A stretch of 64,000 nucleotides of DNA from Anaerolineales bacterium UBA6055 (GCA_002428985.1 DIYL01000047.1:261204-325203), one strand, 5' to 3'; shown: positions 18,637-27,838, counted from the stretch's first letter. The notes: generated from the letters alone by a model not told the origin. Program-made: numbers and translations.

Positions 18637-19026
18637 ATGAAAATTGGCGAAGTGGCATATCTGGCAAATGTATCAATTCATACTATTCGTTACTACGAGA
18701 AACTAGGGCTATTAGACGGAACGCTAATGAAGCGAGAAGACAATAATTATCGACGTTACACAGAGGAAGTGATTGAGCGAATTGGAATGGTAAAGAAAGG
18801 GCAACTCGTCGGATTTAGCCTGACCGAAATCAAATCATTACTTGACGCATGGGCTTCTGGTGAGCTAACTATCGAAGAACGTATATCTGTCTATGCTGAA
18901 AAAGTTACTGAGCTAGATGAGCGTATTCGAGAGCTTCAAGAAATGCGAGATTATCTTAGTTCCAAAATCCCACTACTTGAAGCAGGTTTTGAACCTGAAT
19001 TCAATGATGTTGAAACTATTGACTGA
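18637..19026 (+). CDS. MerR-family transcriptional regulator
   Basis: 129 residues. The N-terminal winged helix (MKIGEVAYLANVSIHTIRYY, then EKLGLL) is the typical MerR DNA-binding domain. It is followed by a helical linker and a long coiled coil (YAEKVTELDERIRELQEMRDYL), then a short C-terminus. There is no Cys pair or triad of the metal-sensing kind, so a small organic effector or redox-independent signal is more likely. A GGAGAAG ribosome site precedes the ATG. Divergent from the SDR gene; the palindromic site between them is its probable operator, and autoregulation is likely. Confidence 0.92.
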   Translation: MKIGEVAYLANVSIHTIRYYEKLGLLDGTLMKREDNNYRRYTEEVIERIGMVKKGQLVGFSLTEIKSLLDAWASGELTIEERISVYAEKVTELDERIRELQEMRDYLSSKIPLLEAGFEPEFNDVETID

Positions 19027-19066
19027 ATTATATTAAGGACTTTTTCAACAAGCTGTTTTAGGTAGC

Positions 19067-19216
19067 AACAGTTTGCTGATTTTGTAAACAGGTTCGAATA
19101 TCTTGGTTTTGTGATTGTAGATACACTGTCGGATGAGATTGCAATCTGACCAGCAAAGCTACGACGGGCTTGTATGACAGCAACAAAGCCCGCATTGAGA
19201 TGATGAATTTTTACAC
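19067..19216 (-). pseudogene. Relic of the metallo-hydrolase gene (internal deletion)
   Basis: Two pieces in the order expected of a deleted minus-strand gene. 19067-19142 resembles the 3' end of the intact gene at 19669-19745 (about four of five bases identical by eye), and about 19155-19218 resembles its 5' part at 20421-20485 (shared GACAGCAACAAA and GCATTGAGAT). About 650 bp of the gene between them is missing. The relic runs straight into the 3' end of the SRPBCC gene across the shared word ATTTGTCGTTGT, suggesting a microhomology junction. Confidence 0.75.
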
Positions 19217-19256
19217 TATTTGTCGTTGTTCTAAAGCATGTGATTCAGCAATCTCT
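19207..19256 (+). repeat. Right copy of 50-bp direct repeat
   Basis: Partner of 17663-17712, four mismatches in two dinucleotides. It includes the last codons of the SRPBCC gene plus flanking metallo-hydrolase relic sequence. Confidence 0.85.
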
Positions 19257-19648
19257 TGAATGAGTTTTAACACATTTGGTAATGCTTGAGCATAGGTGTT
19301 GCCCAGCAGCCTTGCAAATACACCACTCAGTAATCCATCAAACCAAACCTCGTGGACAAAGGTGGTGTTGTCGCCTGCTTCAAAGTAATGGGCGACATGC
19401 AACTTCGCCAGTGGCATAGACACGGTAAAGGTGAAGCTTTCTCCGTCTGTGAATTCAGTAATTGTAAAGCGACTCTTTGGTGAACCTTTCGACTTGAGTG
19501 TGCCTTGCGCACCGAGTATAAGATCGCTATCTGACTGTGCCGATTCGAGTTCGGTATCCCATTTGTGCCAGTTGGCAACATCCATCCATATCGCCCAGAT
19601 GGTCTCACGACTTGCAGTTGTTGTTTGTGCGTGTTGAAAATGTTTCAT
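19211..19648 (-). CDS. SRPBCC (START-like) family protein
   Basis: 145 residues with the polyketide cyclase/START-like pattern: TTASRETIWAIWMDVANWHKWD at the start, a central beta region (FTITEFTDGESFTFTVSMPL) and a long C-terminal helix. Such proteins bind hydrophobic ligands or act as cyclases. It follows the metallo-hydrolase gene by 11 bp on the same strand and is probably in its operon under the TetR regulator. The last five codons (QRQIV) lie in sequence shared with the metallo-hydrolase relic, so the native C-terminus may have been rewritten by the rearrangement. Confidence 0.85.
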   Translation of the reverse strand: MKHFQHAQTTTASRETIWAIWMDVANWHKWDTELESAQSDSDLILGAQGTLKSKGSPKSRFTITEFTDGESFTFTVSMPLAKLHVAHYFEAGDNTTFVHEVWFDGLLSGVFARLLGNTYAQALPNVLKLIQEIAESHALEQRQIV

Positions 19649-19659
19649 TGTATGTGCTC

Positions 19660-20694
19660 CTATAGACTAACAGTTTGTTGGTTTTGTAAACGGGTACGAA
19701 GATCAGGATCATGTGATGGTAGGTACACCGTCGGGTGAGATTCTGCATAAGTGCGGATATTGGCAAGCGTTTGGCGCATACCTGAGGGTTGCATCGCGAT
19801 ACCCGCCACACCTTGTTCTAGCATTTGGGTCTCACTGAATGAGGTATCCCCCGCAAAAAAGAATGTTCTATCAGTTTCTCTATAGATCACCGATTGATGG
19901 CCTTCGGTATGCCCCGGTGTTTGCACAACCATCACATCACCTGCTTGTGTGATGGGCATGGCACGACCCAAACCCGCCAGCTCTTCACCATCAAAAGTGC
20001 TAAATGTGGGTGACATCCACGGCTCATAATGACAGGCTAACGTGCCAACTGACGATGGGTAATCGATATTGGATAAAATCATTTCGGATTGGTCAAATTT
20101 GGATAATCCCCCCATATGATCACTATGCAAATGGGTTTGAATCACCCAGCGCACATCCGATGGATTAATGCCGAGGGCGGTTAATTGGGCTGTGACCTCT
20201 TCCTCTGGGCGCACAACAAACCGTAGGAACGAACTATAGAAAAACTGTGTGCCGGGATCACAGTTAAAGTAATTCTCATCGGTAATCGCACGCAGGCTCT
20301 CGCCAGTATCGACAACAATCACACCTTCAGGATGTTCGATGACCCATGATGTAATCGGCATCCATTCTGTCCAAAATGGATCGACCGCAATTGCTGGGAT
20401 GCCCATACCATCCTGACCGTCAAAACTGCGATGCGCTTTTTTGACAGCAACAAAACCTGCATTGAGATGGTGGATTTTTACACCATTTGTCGTTGTAATA
20501 GTAGATGGTGGTAGTGGTTGAGATGCCAGTAAAGGATTTGGTGATGATATTTGGCTATCATACCAACCACCCATCACCCGTCCGGTAGCGCCTGTTCCGA
20601 CGACTGCCCCTGCCAGACCAGCCCCAAGTATTTTCAGGAATCCGCGTCGTCCTGTGCGATTGGTTTGTTGTGTTTCTTGTTGATTTTCGATCAT
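19660..20694 (-). CDS. Tat-exported metallo-beta-lactamase-fold hydrolase
   Basis: 344 residues. The N-terminus holds a twin-arginine signal (R16-R17, RRGFLKILGAGLAGAVVGTG). The catalytic MBL motif is H188-L-H190-S-D192-H193, followed by PGHTEGH and FFAGDTSF metal ligands. The overall layout is like N-acyl-homoserine lactonases and related lactonases/esterases. The folded, metal-loaded enzyme would be exported by Tat. It heads an operon with the SRPBCC gene and is divergent from a TetR gene with a symmetric operator region between. The substrate is unknown; quorum quenching is only one possibility. Confidence 0.88.
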   Translation of the reverse strand: MIENQQETQQTNRTGRRGFLKILGAGLAGAVVGTGATGRVMGGWYDSQISSPNPLLASQPLPPSTITTTNGVKIHHLNAGFVAVKKAHRSFDGQDGMGIPAIAVDPFWTEWMPITSWVIEHPEGVIVVDTGESLRAITDENYFNCDPGTQFFYSSFLRFVVRPEEEVTAQLTALGINPSDVRWVIQTHLHSDHMGGLSKFDQSEMILSNIDYPSSVGTLACHYEPWMSPTFSTFDGEELAGLGRAMPITQAGDVMVVQTPGHTEGHQSVIYRETDRTFFFAGDTSFSETQMLEQGVAGIAMQPSGMRQTLANIRTYAESHPTVYLPSHDPDLRTRLQNQQTVSL

Positions 20695-20729
20695 TGTTAT
20701 GGTGCTCTTTTTCTATGGTATAATAAATG

Positions 20730-20769
20730 CGAGTAATTGCTCTGTTTTTATAATATGAGCAATTACTCG
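20730..20769. promoter_or_regulatory. TetR operator: two near-palindromic sites in inverted repeat
   Basis: CGAGTAATTGCTC (20730-20742) and its exact reverse complement GAGCAATTACTCG (20757-20769) flank a 14-bp spacer containing TATAAT (20749-20754). Each arm is itself nearly palindromic (GAG-N-AATT-N-CTC), so each could bind one TetR dimer. The location between divergent hydrolase and tetR genes fits dual repression. Confidence 0.8.
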
Positions 20770-20800
20770 GTTTTTGAATTTTGCTCATGGAGTATTCATC

Positions 20801-21433
20801 TTGACGAAAGATCAAAGCTATCTACGTAATATCCCTAAACAAAAACGCAGTATCGACCGCTTTAATCATATTCTGGATACAGCGGATAAACTCTTTGCGG
20901 AAATGGGGTACGACACCGTCACAACCAATCACATCGCTGAATCGGCTGAGGTGGCAGTGGGCTCGGTTTATCATTTTTTTGGAGATAAAGATGCAATTTT
21001 GCAAGCATTAGTGCATCGCTATAAAGAGCGCATCAGCGAGGTGATGCCACAAGATTATCATCCACCGCGTCGTATTCCTGATGTTGTTCAGGAAATGCTC
21101 GGATTATTGTTGGCATTTCAGTCGGTACAAGCTGGGTTAGATTGGATGCTCACACAAGCCGATACCGTCAGCCAAGCCGAAACAGTCTATGCTTTACAAA
21201 ATCAAGTCATTGCGTGGGTACAAAACATGATTATGGCACACTTCCCACAATTGCCGGAAGCCGATGCACATTTATGTGCAAATGCTGGATATGCGATTGT
21301 CCGTGGTATGTTGACGATGGCACATCCACCGAATGCAGTCGATGGGGAAACACTCATGCGAGAAACGCACACGGCTTTGATGGGGTATTTGGTGCGATAC
21401 CTCGCACGGCATGGCATCGAAGCGGGCTTTTAG
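20801..21433 (+). CDS. TetR-family transcriptional regulator
   Basis: I choose TTG 20801 (MTKDQSYLRN...), preceded by TGGAGT, over an in-frame TTG at 20774; the protein is then 210 residues. The N-terminal HTH is clear (HILDTADKLFAEMGYDTVTT with AVGSVYHFFGDKDAIL). The C-terminal ligand domain is all helical and variable. It is divergent from the Tat-exported metallo-hydrolase operon and overlooks a double operator. It probably represses that operon and itself, and the ligand may be the hydrolase substrate (inference). Confidence 0.9.
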   Translation: MTKDQSYLRNIPKQKRSIDRFNHILDTADKLFAEMGYDTVTTNHIAESAEVAVGSVYHFFGDKDAILQALVHRYKERISEVMPQDYHPPRRIPDVVQEMLGLLLAFQSVQAGLDWMLTQADTVSQAETVYALQNQVIAWVQNMIMAHFPQLPEADAHLCANAGYAIVRGMLTMAHPPNAVDGETLMRETHTALMGYLVRYLARHGIEAGF

Positions 21434-21590
21434 GCAGATATTTAACGGATCTTTGAGTGTTAGAGTGAATCATTAGACCTATTGACTCTATTTACTGACA
21501 CCATAGCGATCTAAGTCAAAAGGGCAACACACTTCAAGCGTGTACCCTCCTAATATCTTGCGTGACGATGTGGTGTATCAAACAGTCTAC

Positions 21591-22046
21591 TTAACTTATG
21601 GGTTGGAATTTCCCATTTTCAAGAAGTTGTTTGAAGTTGTCGAGATGTGTCTCACCATCATTCTTAAGCATTCGAGCCATAATTGGGGTCATCACTGATA
21701 AAAGTCCTGACAATTCTAGTTCCCACACCCAATCAATGTGCGTACCTGTGTCTGTTTGCGTGAAGGTGAGGATTCCTGTTAAGCTCATTGGCCCGTTATC
21801 TTCCCCTTTTCGTACAAACTTTCGATTTGCCTCGAACTCGACTAACTCTGATGTTGTTTCGATCACACGCCCCGCAAATTTACGAACTTCAGTAATTTTT
21901 GTTCCCAACTGTGCAGGTGCATCCGGTTCATGACGACCTTCAATCATGTCAGGGTCCCACTGCGGGTGAGTTCGTGCATCGGCCAACGCACTGAAAACTT
22001 CTCCAATCGGGCGGTCAATGTCTATGGTCATATTTATTTTTCTCAT
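21591..22046 (-). CDS. SRPBCC family protein (polyketide cyclase/CoxG-like)
   Basis: 151 residues. It starts MRKINMTIDIDRPIGEVFSALADARTHPQWDPDMIEGRH, a common opening of SRPBCC proteins, then shows the alternating strands and a C-terminal helix (LKNDGETHLDNFKQLLENG). It binds hydrophobic ligands by fold; the exact role is unknown. Only about a quarter of residues look shared with the SRPBCC protein at 19211, so it is not a recent duplicate. It stands alone with GGAGACA upstream of the ATG. Confidence 0.85.
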   Translation of the reverse strand: MRKINMTIDIDRPIGEVFSALADARTHPQWDPDMIEGRHEPDAPAQLGTKITEVRKFAGRVIETTSELVEFEANRKFVRKGEDNGPMSLTGILTFTQTDTGTHIDWVWELELSGLLSVMTPIMARMLKNDGETHLDNFKQLLENGKFQPIS

Positions 22047-22110
22047 GTTGTCTCCTTAAATTATTGTGTGTCGTTCTTTTTGAATACCAAGTAAGTACCT
22101 AACATCCCTA

Positions 22111-22908
22111 TCATCCTGTGTCAGCGCCGAGTTGACGCATCATGGATGGCGTATCCGGAAATTCTCGATGATCCACAATTTTCTCATTTATGATGCGATC
22201 AAGATTTAATGTCTCGAATTCAATATATTTCCCATCTGCCTGAGTTCCAAACATCTCCCCCACAAAAGACTGCCTCCAGAAACTCCTACAAGCCACCCAC
22301 TCACCGTCGCTAATCATGAGGGGAAATGTCGCTTCTGCATCGGGGCTCATCGCTTTACGCATTTCAAGATCGGGAATAATTGCTTCATATGCGGGATGAT
22401 CCCTAAGAAATTCAAAGTTCCCATCACTATGGACAATGCGTTCAAGGGTTGTTCGAACCAGCTCGATTGCCTTTGCAGGTTCTGCGTCTGATAAGTCGGT
22501 CTGTGAAGCTGGATAAGTCGCATCCGATGCAGTGGGTGCACCCGGCATGTCAAAACCAAGTTGTTGCATCACACTCATGACGTCTGCTTGCGAATATTCA
22601 AGGATGACTTCTTCTTGATCAAATTGATGCAAGTACAGCACATCGTATGTGACATGTTGTTGACCTACATCAAAGCCGAAAATAGGGGAAATTGACGTAT
22701 AACTACGCCGAGCTACCGTGACTATCCAATCGTTTGCCACAAACTGGAACGGAAATGACATTGAGCGATCTGAGGTATTTTCACCAAGATGCTGTAACAT
22801 CGGAATAGAGTCACGCAATCCTCTATGCTCCTCTAGAGGAACGAGATTACTTGCAAATGCTTCTTCTAACAGATAACGGATCAATTGCTTTTTGGCTTTG
22901 TCGTCCAT
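22111..22908 (-). CDS. Tandem SnoaL-like (NTF2-fold) protein
   Basis: From the ATG at 22908 the protein has 265 residues (MDDKAKKQLIRYLLEEAFAS...); the frame stays open 31 codons further up but that part looks non-coding. Two NTF2/SnoaL-like units follow each other: each has a helical start, a central strand run (FVANDWIVTVARRSYTSI and MISDGEWVACRSFWRQSF) and an end like EFETLNLDRIINEKIVDHREFPDTPSMMRQLGADTG. SnoaL-like ester cyclases often end with such a D...QLG tail. Divergent from the BTAD regulator gene; the roughly 95-bp gap should hold both promoters. Confidence 0.72.
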   Translation of the reverse strand: MDDKAKKQLIRYLLEEAFASNLVPLEEHRGLRDSIPMLQHLGENTSDRSMSFPFQFVANDWIVTVARRSYTSISPIFGFDVGQQHVTYDVLYLHQFDQEEVILEYSQADVMSVMQQLGFDMPGAPTASDATYPASQTDLSDAEPAKAIELVRTTLERIVHSDGNFEFLRDHPAYEAIIPDLEMRKAMSPDAEATFPLMISDGEWVACRSFWRQSFVGEMFGTQADGKYIEFETLNLDRIINEKIVDHREFPDTPSMMRQLGADTG

Positions 22909-23003
22909 AAACAAATTCTTATTTTCTTCTACTACTGCACTTTTATCCTGTATTATAAGAGGCAAACGCTTCAAAATCGCTTCAAGGACGTGACAGGGCA
23001 AAA

Positions 23004-25394
23004 ATGCTAGAAATTACAACTTTTGGGGGACTACAAATATTTCTGAACGGGCAATTGGCAAGTTTCCCGACCCGAAAAACACAGGCGTTACTTATTTATC
23101 TGCTTGTGACGGGACAACCTCAAGCTCGAGAGCATTTAGCCGATTTGTTTTGGGATGATCGCTCTCAGAAACAAGCGATGAGCAATCTCCGGACGACCTT
23201 AACTCGACTGCGTGCTAGTATCGGGGACTATCTACACATTACACGCCAGAACATTGCCCTTGCCAGTCAGCCCGATAGGGTGTGGGCAGATACGCATGAA
23301 TTCAATTCTATTTTGAGTAACACATCAAAAAATAACGATATTGGGAATCTGTTATCGTTATATCAAGGTGATTTTCTTGCTGGATTCTTTGTCTCAGATT
23401 GTGATAATTTTGAAACTTGGATAACGCAAGAACGTGATAAATATCAGAATCTGCTCATTAGTAGATTGCATCAAGAGGTTAGACAAAGGCTCAAAGATCA
23501 CCAATTTGAACAGGGCATCGATTACGCACAGAAGTTGCTAGATCTAGCACCATTTGACGAAGATGCCCATCGTTCCCTAATGCGCTTACTTGCAGGGAAT
23601 GATCAGCGGGCAGCCGCTCTGAAGCAGTATGAGAGATGTCGTCAACTTCTCGAAGACGAACTGGGCATAGAACCAGAAACAATAACCAATACGCTATACG
23701 AGCAGATTCAGTCAGGCAATTATTCAATATCTGTTCAGAAGCCATTTCATCAGATACCAGAACCGTCAACGCCATTCATCGGGCGCGAGCGGGAATTGCA
23801 AGAGATACGAGAAAAATTGCTCCATCGTGACTGTCGTCTCCTGAATCTAATAGGCTCAGGCGGTATAGGGAAAACACGACTTGCGTTACGTACAGCCTCT
23901 ATCTGTCTAGAAGATTTCGCAGATGGCGTGTGTGTGGTCATGCTAGAGGAGTTTAATTCGTCTGAATATGTCCTAAATGCCTTAGTTGATGCGTTAGACA
24001 TCGCTGTAGAACATGATCCCCGTCAAGCAATCCTCTCTAAACTTGCAGATTTGGAGCTCCTGATTGTAATGGATAATTGGGAACAGCTACTCGATGATGT
24101 CTCAATCATCAACGATATATTAACAGGCGCCCCGAAAGTCAAAATATTAACGACTTCACGTGAAAGACTGAATCTCAGCAGTGAGCATCTGTTATATATC
24201 GGTGGCTTAGCGATGAACTCGTATCGTGATGCCCAAGACTTGTTTATCCAGACCGCGAAGCGAATCGCGTCGCCCCATGCCAACAACCTAAATAAAGAAT
24301 TGATCGACATCATTTGTGACAGCGTAGAAGGGATGCCACTTGCGATCGAGTTAGCTGCATCATGGGTTCGTCATATGCCGTTAACTGCAATCGCTAATCA
24401 CATACAGACAGATTTAGAAATCTTATCAACGAATCTTCGTGATATTCCTGCTCGACAACGCAGTATTCGTGCGTTATTGGATCAATCTTGGGCGATGCTG
24501 ACAGACACAGAGCAAGCTGTTTTAGCAAAACTGTCACTATATAGAGGTGATTTTAATATCGACTCGGCAAGATTTATAGCCAATGCCAATCATTTTGTGC
24601 TTAATACGTTACTGGATAAATCGTTGATCCGTGTCACAGTTCCGGGTCGTTACAGTTTGCATCCTCTGATCCGACAGTTTGCCTTTGACCAATTGACTAT
24701 AATGGATCGGATTGAGGATACGTTTGGCAACTACTTTGATTATTATTTGAACATGGGACAGGCGTTGCAAGAACAGTATCAGATCAACCCTGCAAAAGCT
24801 CGCGAACAATTTGCAATCGAAAAGGCAAACTTCTATTTTGCATTGCAATACACACTCGAAAATGAGCAAGCGGAAAAGGGTTTAGAACTTGCTAATCTGC
24901 TTTGGGTACTATTATTCAGGAGTGATCGCTGGCAAGATGGTGCAGAAATTTATAAATTAGCGTATATGCAAAGCCCTGAAAAGAGTCCATCTTATGGTCA
25001 TGCCTTGTATTTTACCTCGATGTTGCAAGTAAATCTCGGTCACTCTCTACATCAGGTTGAACATAATGTGGATATTGGTAAAGAAGTATCTATTATCCAT
25101 CATCCATCTCATAAGGCATTTTTTCATCTTAATCTGGCGCGGCTCACAAAGAATATTGAGGATGCGACTTATCACTTTCAGACGGCTATAGACCAATTAC
25201 ACCAAGCTGAAAATCACAATCTGGTGGTCGAGGCATTGATCCAATTTGGTGATCGTATTCGTTACCACGGTAAGCACACTGAGGCACGATCTATTTATCA
25301 AGATGCGCTCGACTTAGTACGCCATCATCAGATTGCTAAAGTAGAACCGCTTATCCGCACCAAAATGGATGGGCTAGATGAGGGGATAACATGA
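23004..25394 (+). CDS. SARP/AfsR-like STAND regulator (BTAD + NB-ARC)
   Basis: 796 residues. Residues 1-95 are an OmpR-like winged helix of SARP type (MLEITTFGGLQIFLNG, LADLFWDD, NLRTTLTRLR). Residues 95-245 are the BTAD helical domain (HRSLMRLLAGNDQRAAALKQYERC). Then comes an NB-ARC ATPase with Walker A GSGGIGKTR (about residue 287) and Walker B LLIVMDNWE, followed by a winged-helix part and TPR-like helices. Such STAND proteins switch on transcription when nucleotide exchange is triggered by a ligand. The stop overlaps the ATG of the LuxR-type STAND gene by ATGA, indicating translational coupling. Targets unknown; the cluster could be self-regulating. Confidence 0.9.
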   Translation: MLEITTFGGLQIFLNGQLASFPTRKTQALLIYLLVTGQPQAREHLADLFWDDRSQKQAMSNLRTTLTRLRASIGDYLHITRQNIALASQPDRVWADTHEFNSILSNTSKNNDIGNLLSLYQGDFLAGFFVSDCDNFETWITQERDKYQNLLISRLHQEVRQRLKDHQFEQGIDYAQKLLDLAPFDEDAHRSLMRLLAGNDQRAAALKQYERCRQLLEDELGIEPETITNTLYEQIQSGNYSISVQKPFHQIPEPSTPFIGRERELQEIREKLLHRDCRLLNLIGSGGIGKTRLALRTASICLEDFADGVCVVMLEEFNSSEYVLNALVDALDIAVEHDPRQAILSKLADLELLIVMDNWEQLLDDVSIINDILTGAPKVKILTTSRERLNLSSEHLLYIGGLAMNSYRDAQDLFIQTAKRIASPHANNLNKELIDIICDSVEGMPLAIELAASWVRHMPLTAIANHIQTDLEILSTNLRDIPARQRSIRALLDQSWAMLTDTEQAVLAKLSLYRGDFNIDSARFIANANHFVLNTLLDKSLIRVTVPGRYSLHPLIRQFAFDQLTIMDRIEDTFGNYFDYYLNMGQALQEQYQINPAKAREQFAIEKANFYFALQYTLENEQAEKGLELANLLWVLLFRSDRWQDGAEIYKLAYMQSPEKSPSYGHALYFTSMLQVNLGHSLHQVEHNVDIGKEVSIIHHPSHKAFFHLNLARLTKNIEDATYHFQTAIDQLHQAENHNLVVEALIQFGDRIRYHGKHTEARSIYQDALDLVRHHQIAKVEPLIRTKMDGLDEGIT

Positions 25395-27778
25395 CAGATG
25401 ACGATAATCGTATGATTGAAGAATTGACCCAACGAGAGCATGATGTCTTAAAGTTACTCGTGCAAGCTCATAGCAACCGAGAAATTAGTGAAAAGCTCAA
25501 TGTGAGTGTGGAGACAATACGTACCCATACTAAGCGGATCTACTCCAAACTCAATGTATCAGGACGACAAGAAGCCAGCTTCCGTGCCATTCAATTGGGC
25601 TTGGTCAACGATCCAACATATACGACTACGCCTACTTTAACGAATCTCCGTACAACATATGACACCTTCATTGGGCGTGAACGTGAATTATCAGATCTAT
25701 CTGCTTTATTTACAAACGGTGGTCGTTTTATCAGCATTGTCGGTGTAGGTGGCATGGGCAAGACGCGCCTCGCCATTGAATTCGCGCAACAAGCCTATGA
25801 GAGATACCAGCATGGCATTTATATCGTCAAACTAGAATCTATAACAGATGCCGAGAGTGTAATCCTACAAATTGCGGATAGCATCTCATTACAATTAGTG
25901 GGTAAAGAGTCTGCCTCACAACAAATCCTGACATACCTACAGAACAAAGAGATGCTACTGATCATCGATAATTGTGAGCATTTATTGAACGATCTGGCTT
26001 TTCTAACAGATATGCTCCAATCGTCGTCCCACCTGCACATCTTGGCAACATCTCGGGAACGTCTGAATCTCATGCAAGAGACGGTATACGCTCTTGGTGG
26101 ATTATCAATCCCAACTGAAAATATTACTGTGCAAGAGGATCAAGCTGATGCAGTCCAACTCTTACGACGCTTTGCTCACCGCGCCCAACCCGATTGGCAA
26201 ATTACAGATGAGAATCGTGATGCAGTCTATGAATTATGTCATCTGACACAGGGTATGCCCCTCGCTATTATGTTGGCAGCTAGTTGGATTGATGTTTACT
26301 CGCTCAGCCGTATCGTTGAAGAGGTCAAGCAAAACGTGGACTTTTTGGCGGTTGATTTTCGGGATATGCCAGATCGCCATCGGAGCATGCGCGCAGTCTT
26401 CGATTGGACATGGCAATTATTGACTGATGATGAACGCGATGTTTTGATGAAATTTTCGGTATTTTCTAATGGTGGTTTGTTAGATGCTGTCGAAACAATT
26501 ACCAAGGCAACCCCTCACATTTTAAAGTCACTCGTCAGTAAAGCACTGATACATCGTGATGCAACTGGACGGTATCGGATGCATCCGTTGCAACGCCAAT
26601 ATAGCGCCGAAAAGTTGGAGATATTACCGACGCTTACACGTGAGATCTACAATGAGCACGCCAAATACTATGTCATGATCGCAGAAGATATGATGACAAA
26701 TAAGTTGTACGGTGAACAGATGAAAGCTGAACTCGATAATCTGTATCGTACGTGGCATTGGTTGGTTGATACACAGAATATGGATTTGTTGTGGCGAGGT
26801 GTGAATATTTACAGCATCATCGCTTATCAATTAGGCAATGTGCGCGAAACAAAAGCCTTGTATGTGTATGCTATAGAAAAGTTGGGTGCAGAACAGTATC
26901 CATATCTTGTCGGATGTTTATCATACGTATGCGCATCGCTAACAAATTATATTAGTGATCATAGGGAAGTGATGACTTTCTTAGAACAAGCACGGCATTT
27001 GTTGAAAGATTCGCCCCAAAACGACATACGGATTATCTACGCATCCTATCATGGCGCGTTGACATCTCGCCGTTTTGATCGTGATAATGCACTGAAACAA
27101 CTCCATTCAATAAGCGATCAACTTGAAATGTTTGATCTAACCAATGACCGCATGGGACAGACAATACTAGGGTATGTCTATACACACCTCACATATATGT
27201 ATGCAGATACGTTTGAAGATTTTACACGCGCAGAACGCTATGTGCAGAAGGCGTTTGATACTATAGAAAATTTGGATCATCATTATCTGATTGCTTTTGC
27301 CAACCAATGTGCCTGCCAGATACAGATTCATTATGGCAAATTTGAACGGGCGCAACGCTATGCTCTAGTAGCAGAAGAAGCATATGCCCGCATCGCTAAA
27401 TCAGTCGATTATTCTGCCCTCAACGTTTATCGTGGTATCGTCGAAAAAACGCTGGGCAATGAGGAAAAAGCACGACATTATTTGCATCGTGCGCTTGAAG
27501 TGTGTCGTGAATTTGATTGTAGGGTTGGTTTAATCCGTGTGATACTAACCGCTATCCCATGGGCAATTGAACAGGGGTATACAGAATTTGGGGTGTCATT
27601 GCTGGGATTCTGTATGGAAAATGCACCATATTCCCGATACAAAACAACCATTCAACAGTTCGACGAAGACTTGCGTTTGAGTGTAGATGAGACTGTTTAT
27701 ACGCAAGCCTTACAGTTCGGTAAAATGCTCCTGCGCGAAGATGTTATACGCGATTTGACTGCGTGGCTCGAAGATTAA
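25391..27778 (+). CDS. LuxR-type STAND regulator (HTH + NB-ARC + TPR), copy 1
   Basis: 795 residues. Unusually for the MalT/LAL class the LuxR HTH is at the N-terminus (LTQREHDVLKLLVQAHSNRE, ISEKLNVSVETIRTHTKRIY). It is followed by an NB-ARC ATPase (Walker A GVGGMGKTRLA, Walker B LLIIDNCEH, then LATSRERLNL and GMPLAIMLAASW) and a TPR-like C-terminal half. The first about 410 residues are nearly identical to the gene at 28090, while the C-terminal sensor half is only distantly similar. Coupled to the upstream BTAD regulator by an ATGA overlap. DNA target and ligand unknown. Confidence 0.9.
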   Translation: MTDDDNRMIEELTQREHDVLKLLVQAHSNREISEKLNVSVETIRTHTKRIYSKLNVSGRQEASFRAIQLGLVNDPTYTTTPTLTNLRTTYDTFIGRERELSDLSALFTNGGRFISIVGVGGMGKTRLAIEFAQQAYERYQHGIYIVKLESITDAESVILQIADSISLQLVGKESASQQILTYLQNKEMLLIIDNCEHLLNDLAFLTDMLQSSSHLHILATSRERLNLMQETVYALGGLSIPTENITVQEDQADAVQLLRRFAHRAQPDWQITDENRDAVYELCHLTQGMPLAIMLAASWIDVYSLSRIVEEVKQNVDFLAVDFRDMPDRHRSMRAVFDWTWQLLTDDERDVLMKFSVFSNGGLLDAVETITKATPHILKSLVSKALIHRDATGRYRMHPLQRQYSAEKLEILPTLTREIYNEHAKYYVMIAEDMMTNKLYGEQMKAELDNLYRTWHWLVDTQNMDLLWRGVNIYSIIAYQLGNVRETKALYVYAIEKLGAEQYPYLVGCLSYVCASLTNYISDHREVMTFLEQARHLLKDSPQNDIRIIYASYHGALTSRRFDRDNALKQLHSISDQLEMFDLTNDRMGQTILGYVYTHLTYMYADTFEDFTRAERYVQKAFDTIENLDHHYLIAFANQCACQIQIHYGKFERAQRYALVAEEAYARIAKSVDYSALNVYRGIVEKTLGNEEKARHYLHRALEVCREFDCRVGLIRVILTAIPWAIEQGYTEFGVSLLGFCMENAPYSRYKTTIQQFDEDLRLSVDETVYTQALQFGKMLLREDVIRDLTAWLED

Positions 27779-27838
27779 ATCGGGTTCAGTTCCATCTTGC
27801 GGACGCGCGCCTCTTCCAAAATGCCTCATGCCGATTCG
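27775..27838 (-). pseudogene. Duplicated 3' end of recN (relic)
   Basis: Read on the minus strand this gives ...ESA-stop-GILEEARVRKMELNPI-stop, matching the true RecN C-terminus SALGILEEARVRKMELNPT encoded at 30482-30540. Over the best 45 bp there are about four mismatches. It sits directly after copy 1 of the LuxR-type gene just as recN follows copy 2, so it was copied along with that gene. The rest of 27839-28089 has no recognisable feature beyond the promoter region of copy 2. Confidence 0.88.

Noticed and set aside
19081..19110. T-loop-like GGTTCGAAT suggesting a tRNA
   Set aside because: No cloverleaf can be drawn around it, and the surrounding sequence aligns with the metallo-hydrolase gene.
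23491..23830. Alternative-frame ORFs inside the STAND regulator genes
   Set aside because: No ribosome sites, no homology, and the main frames are continuous with clear domains.
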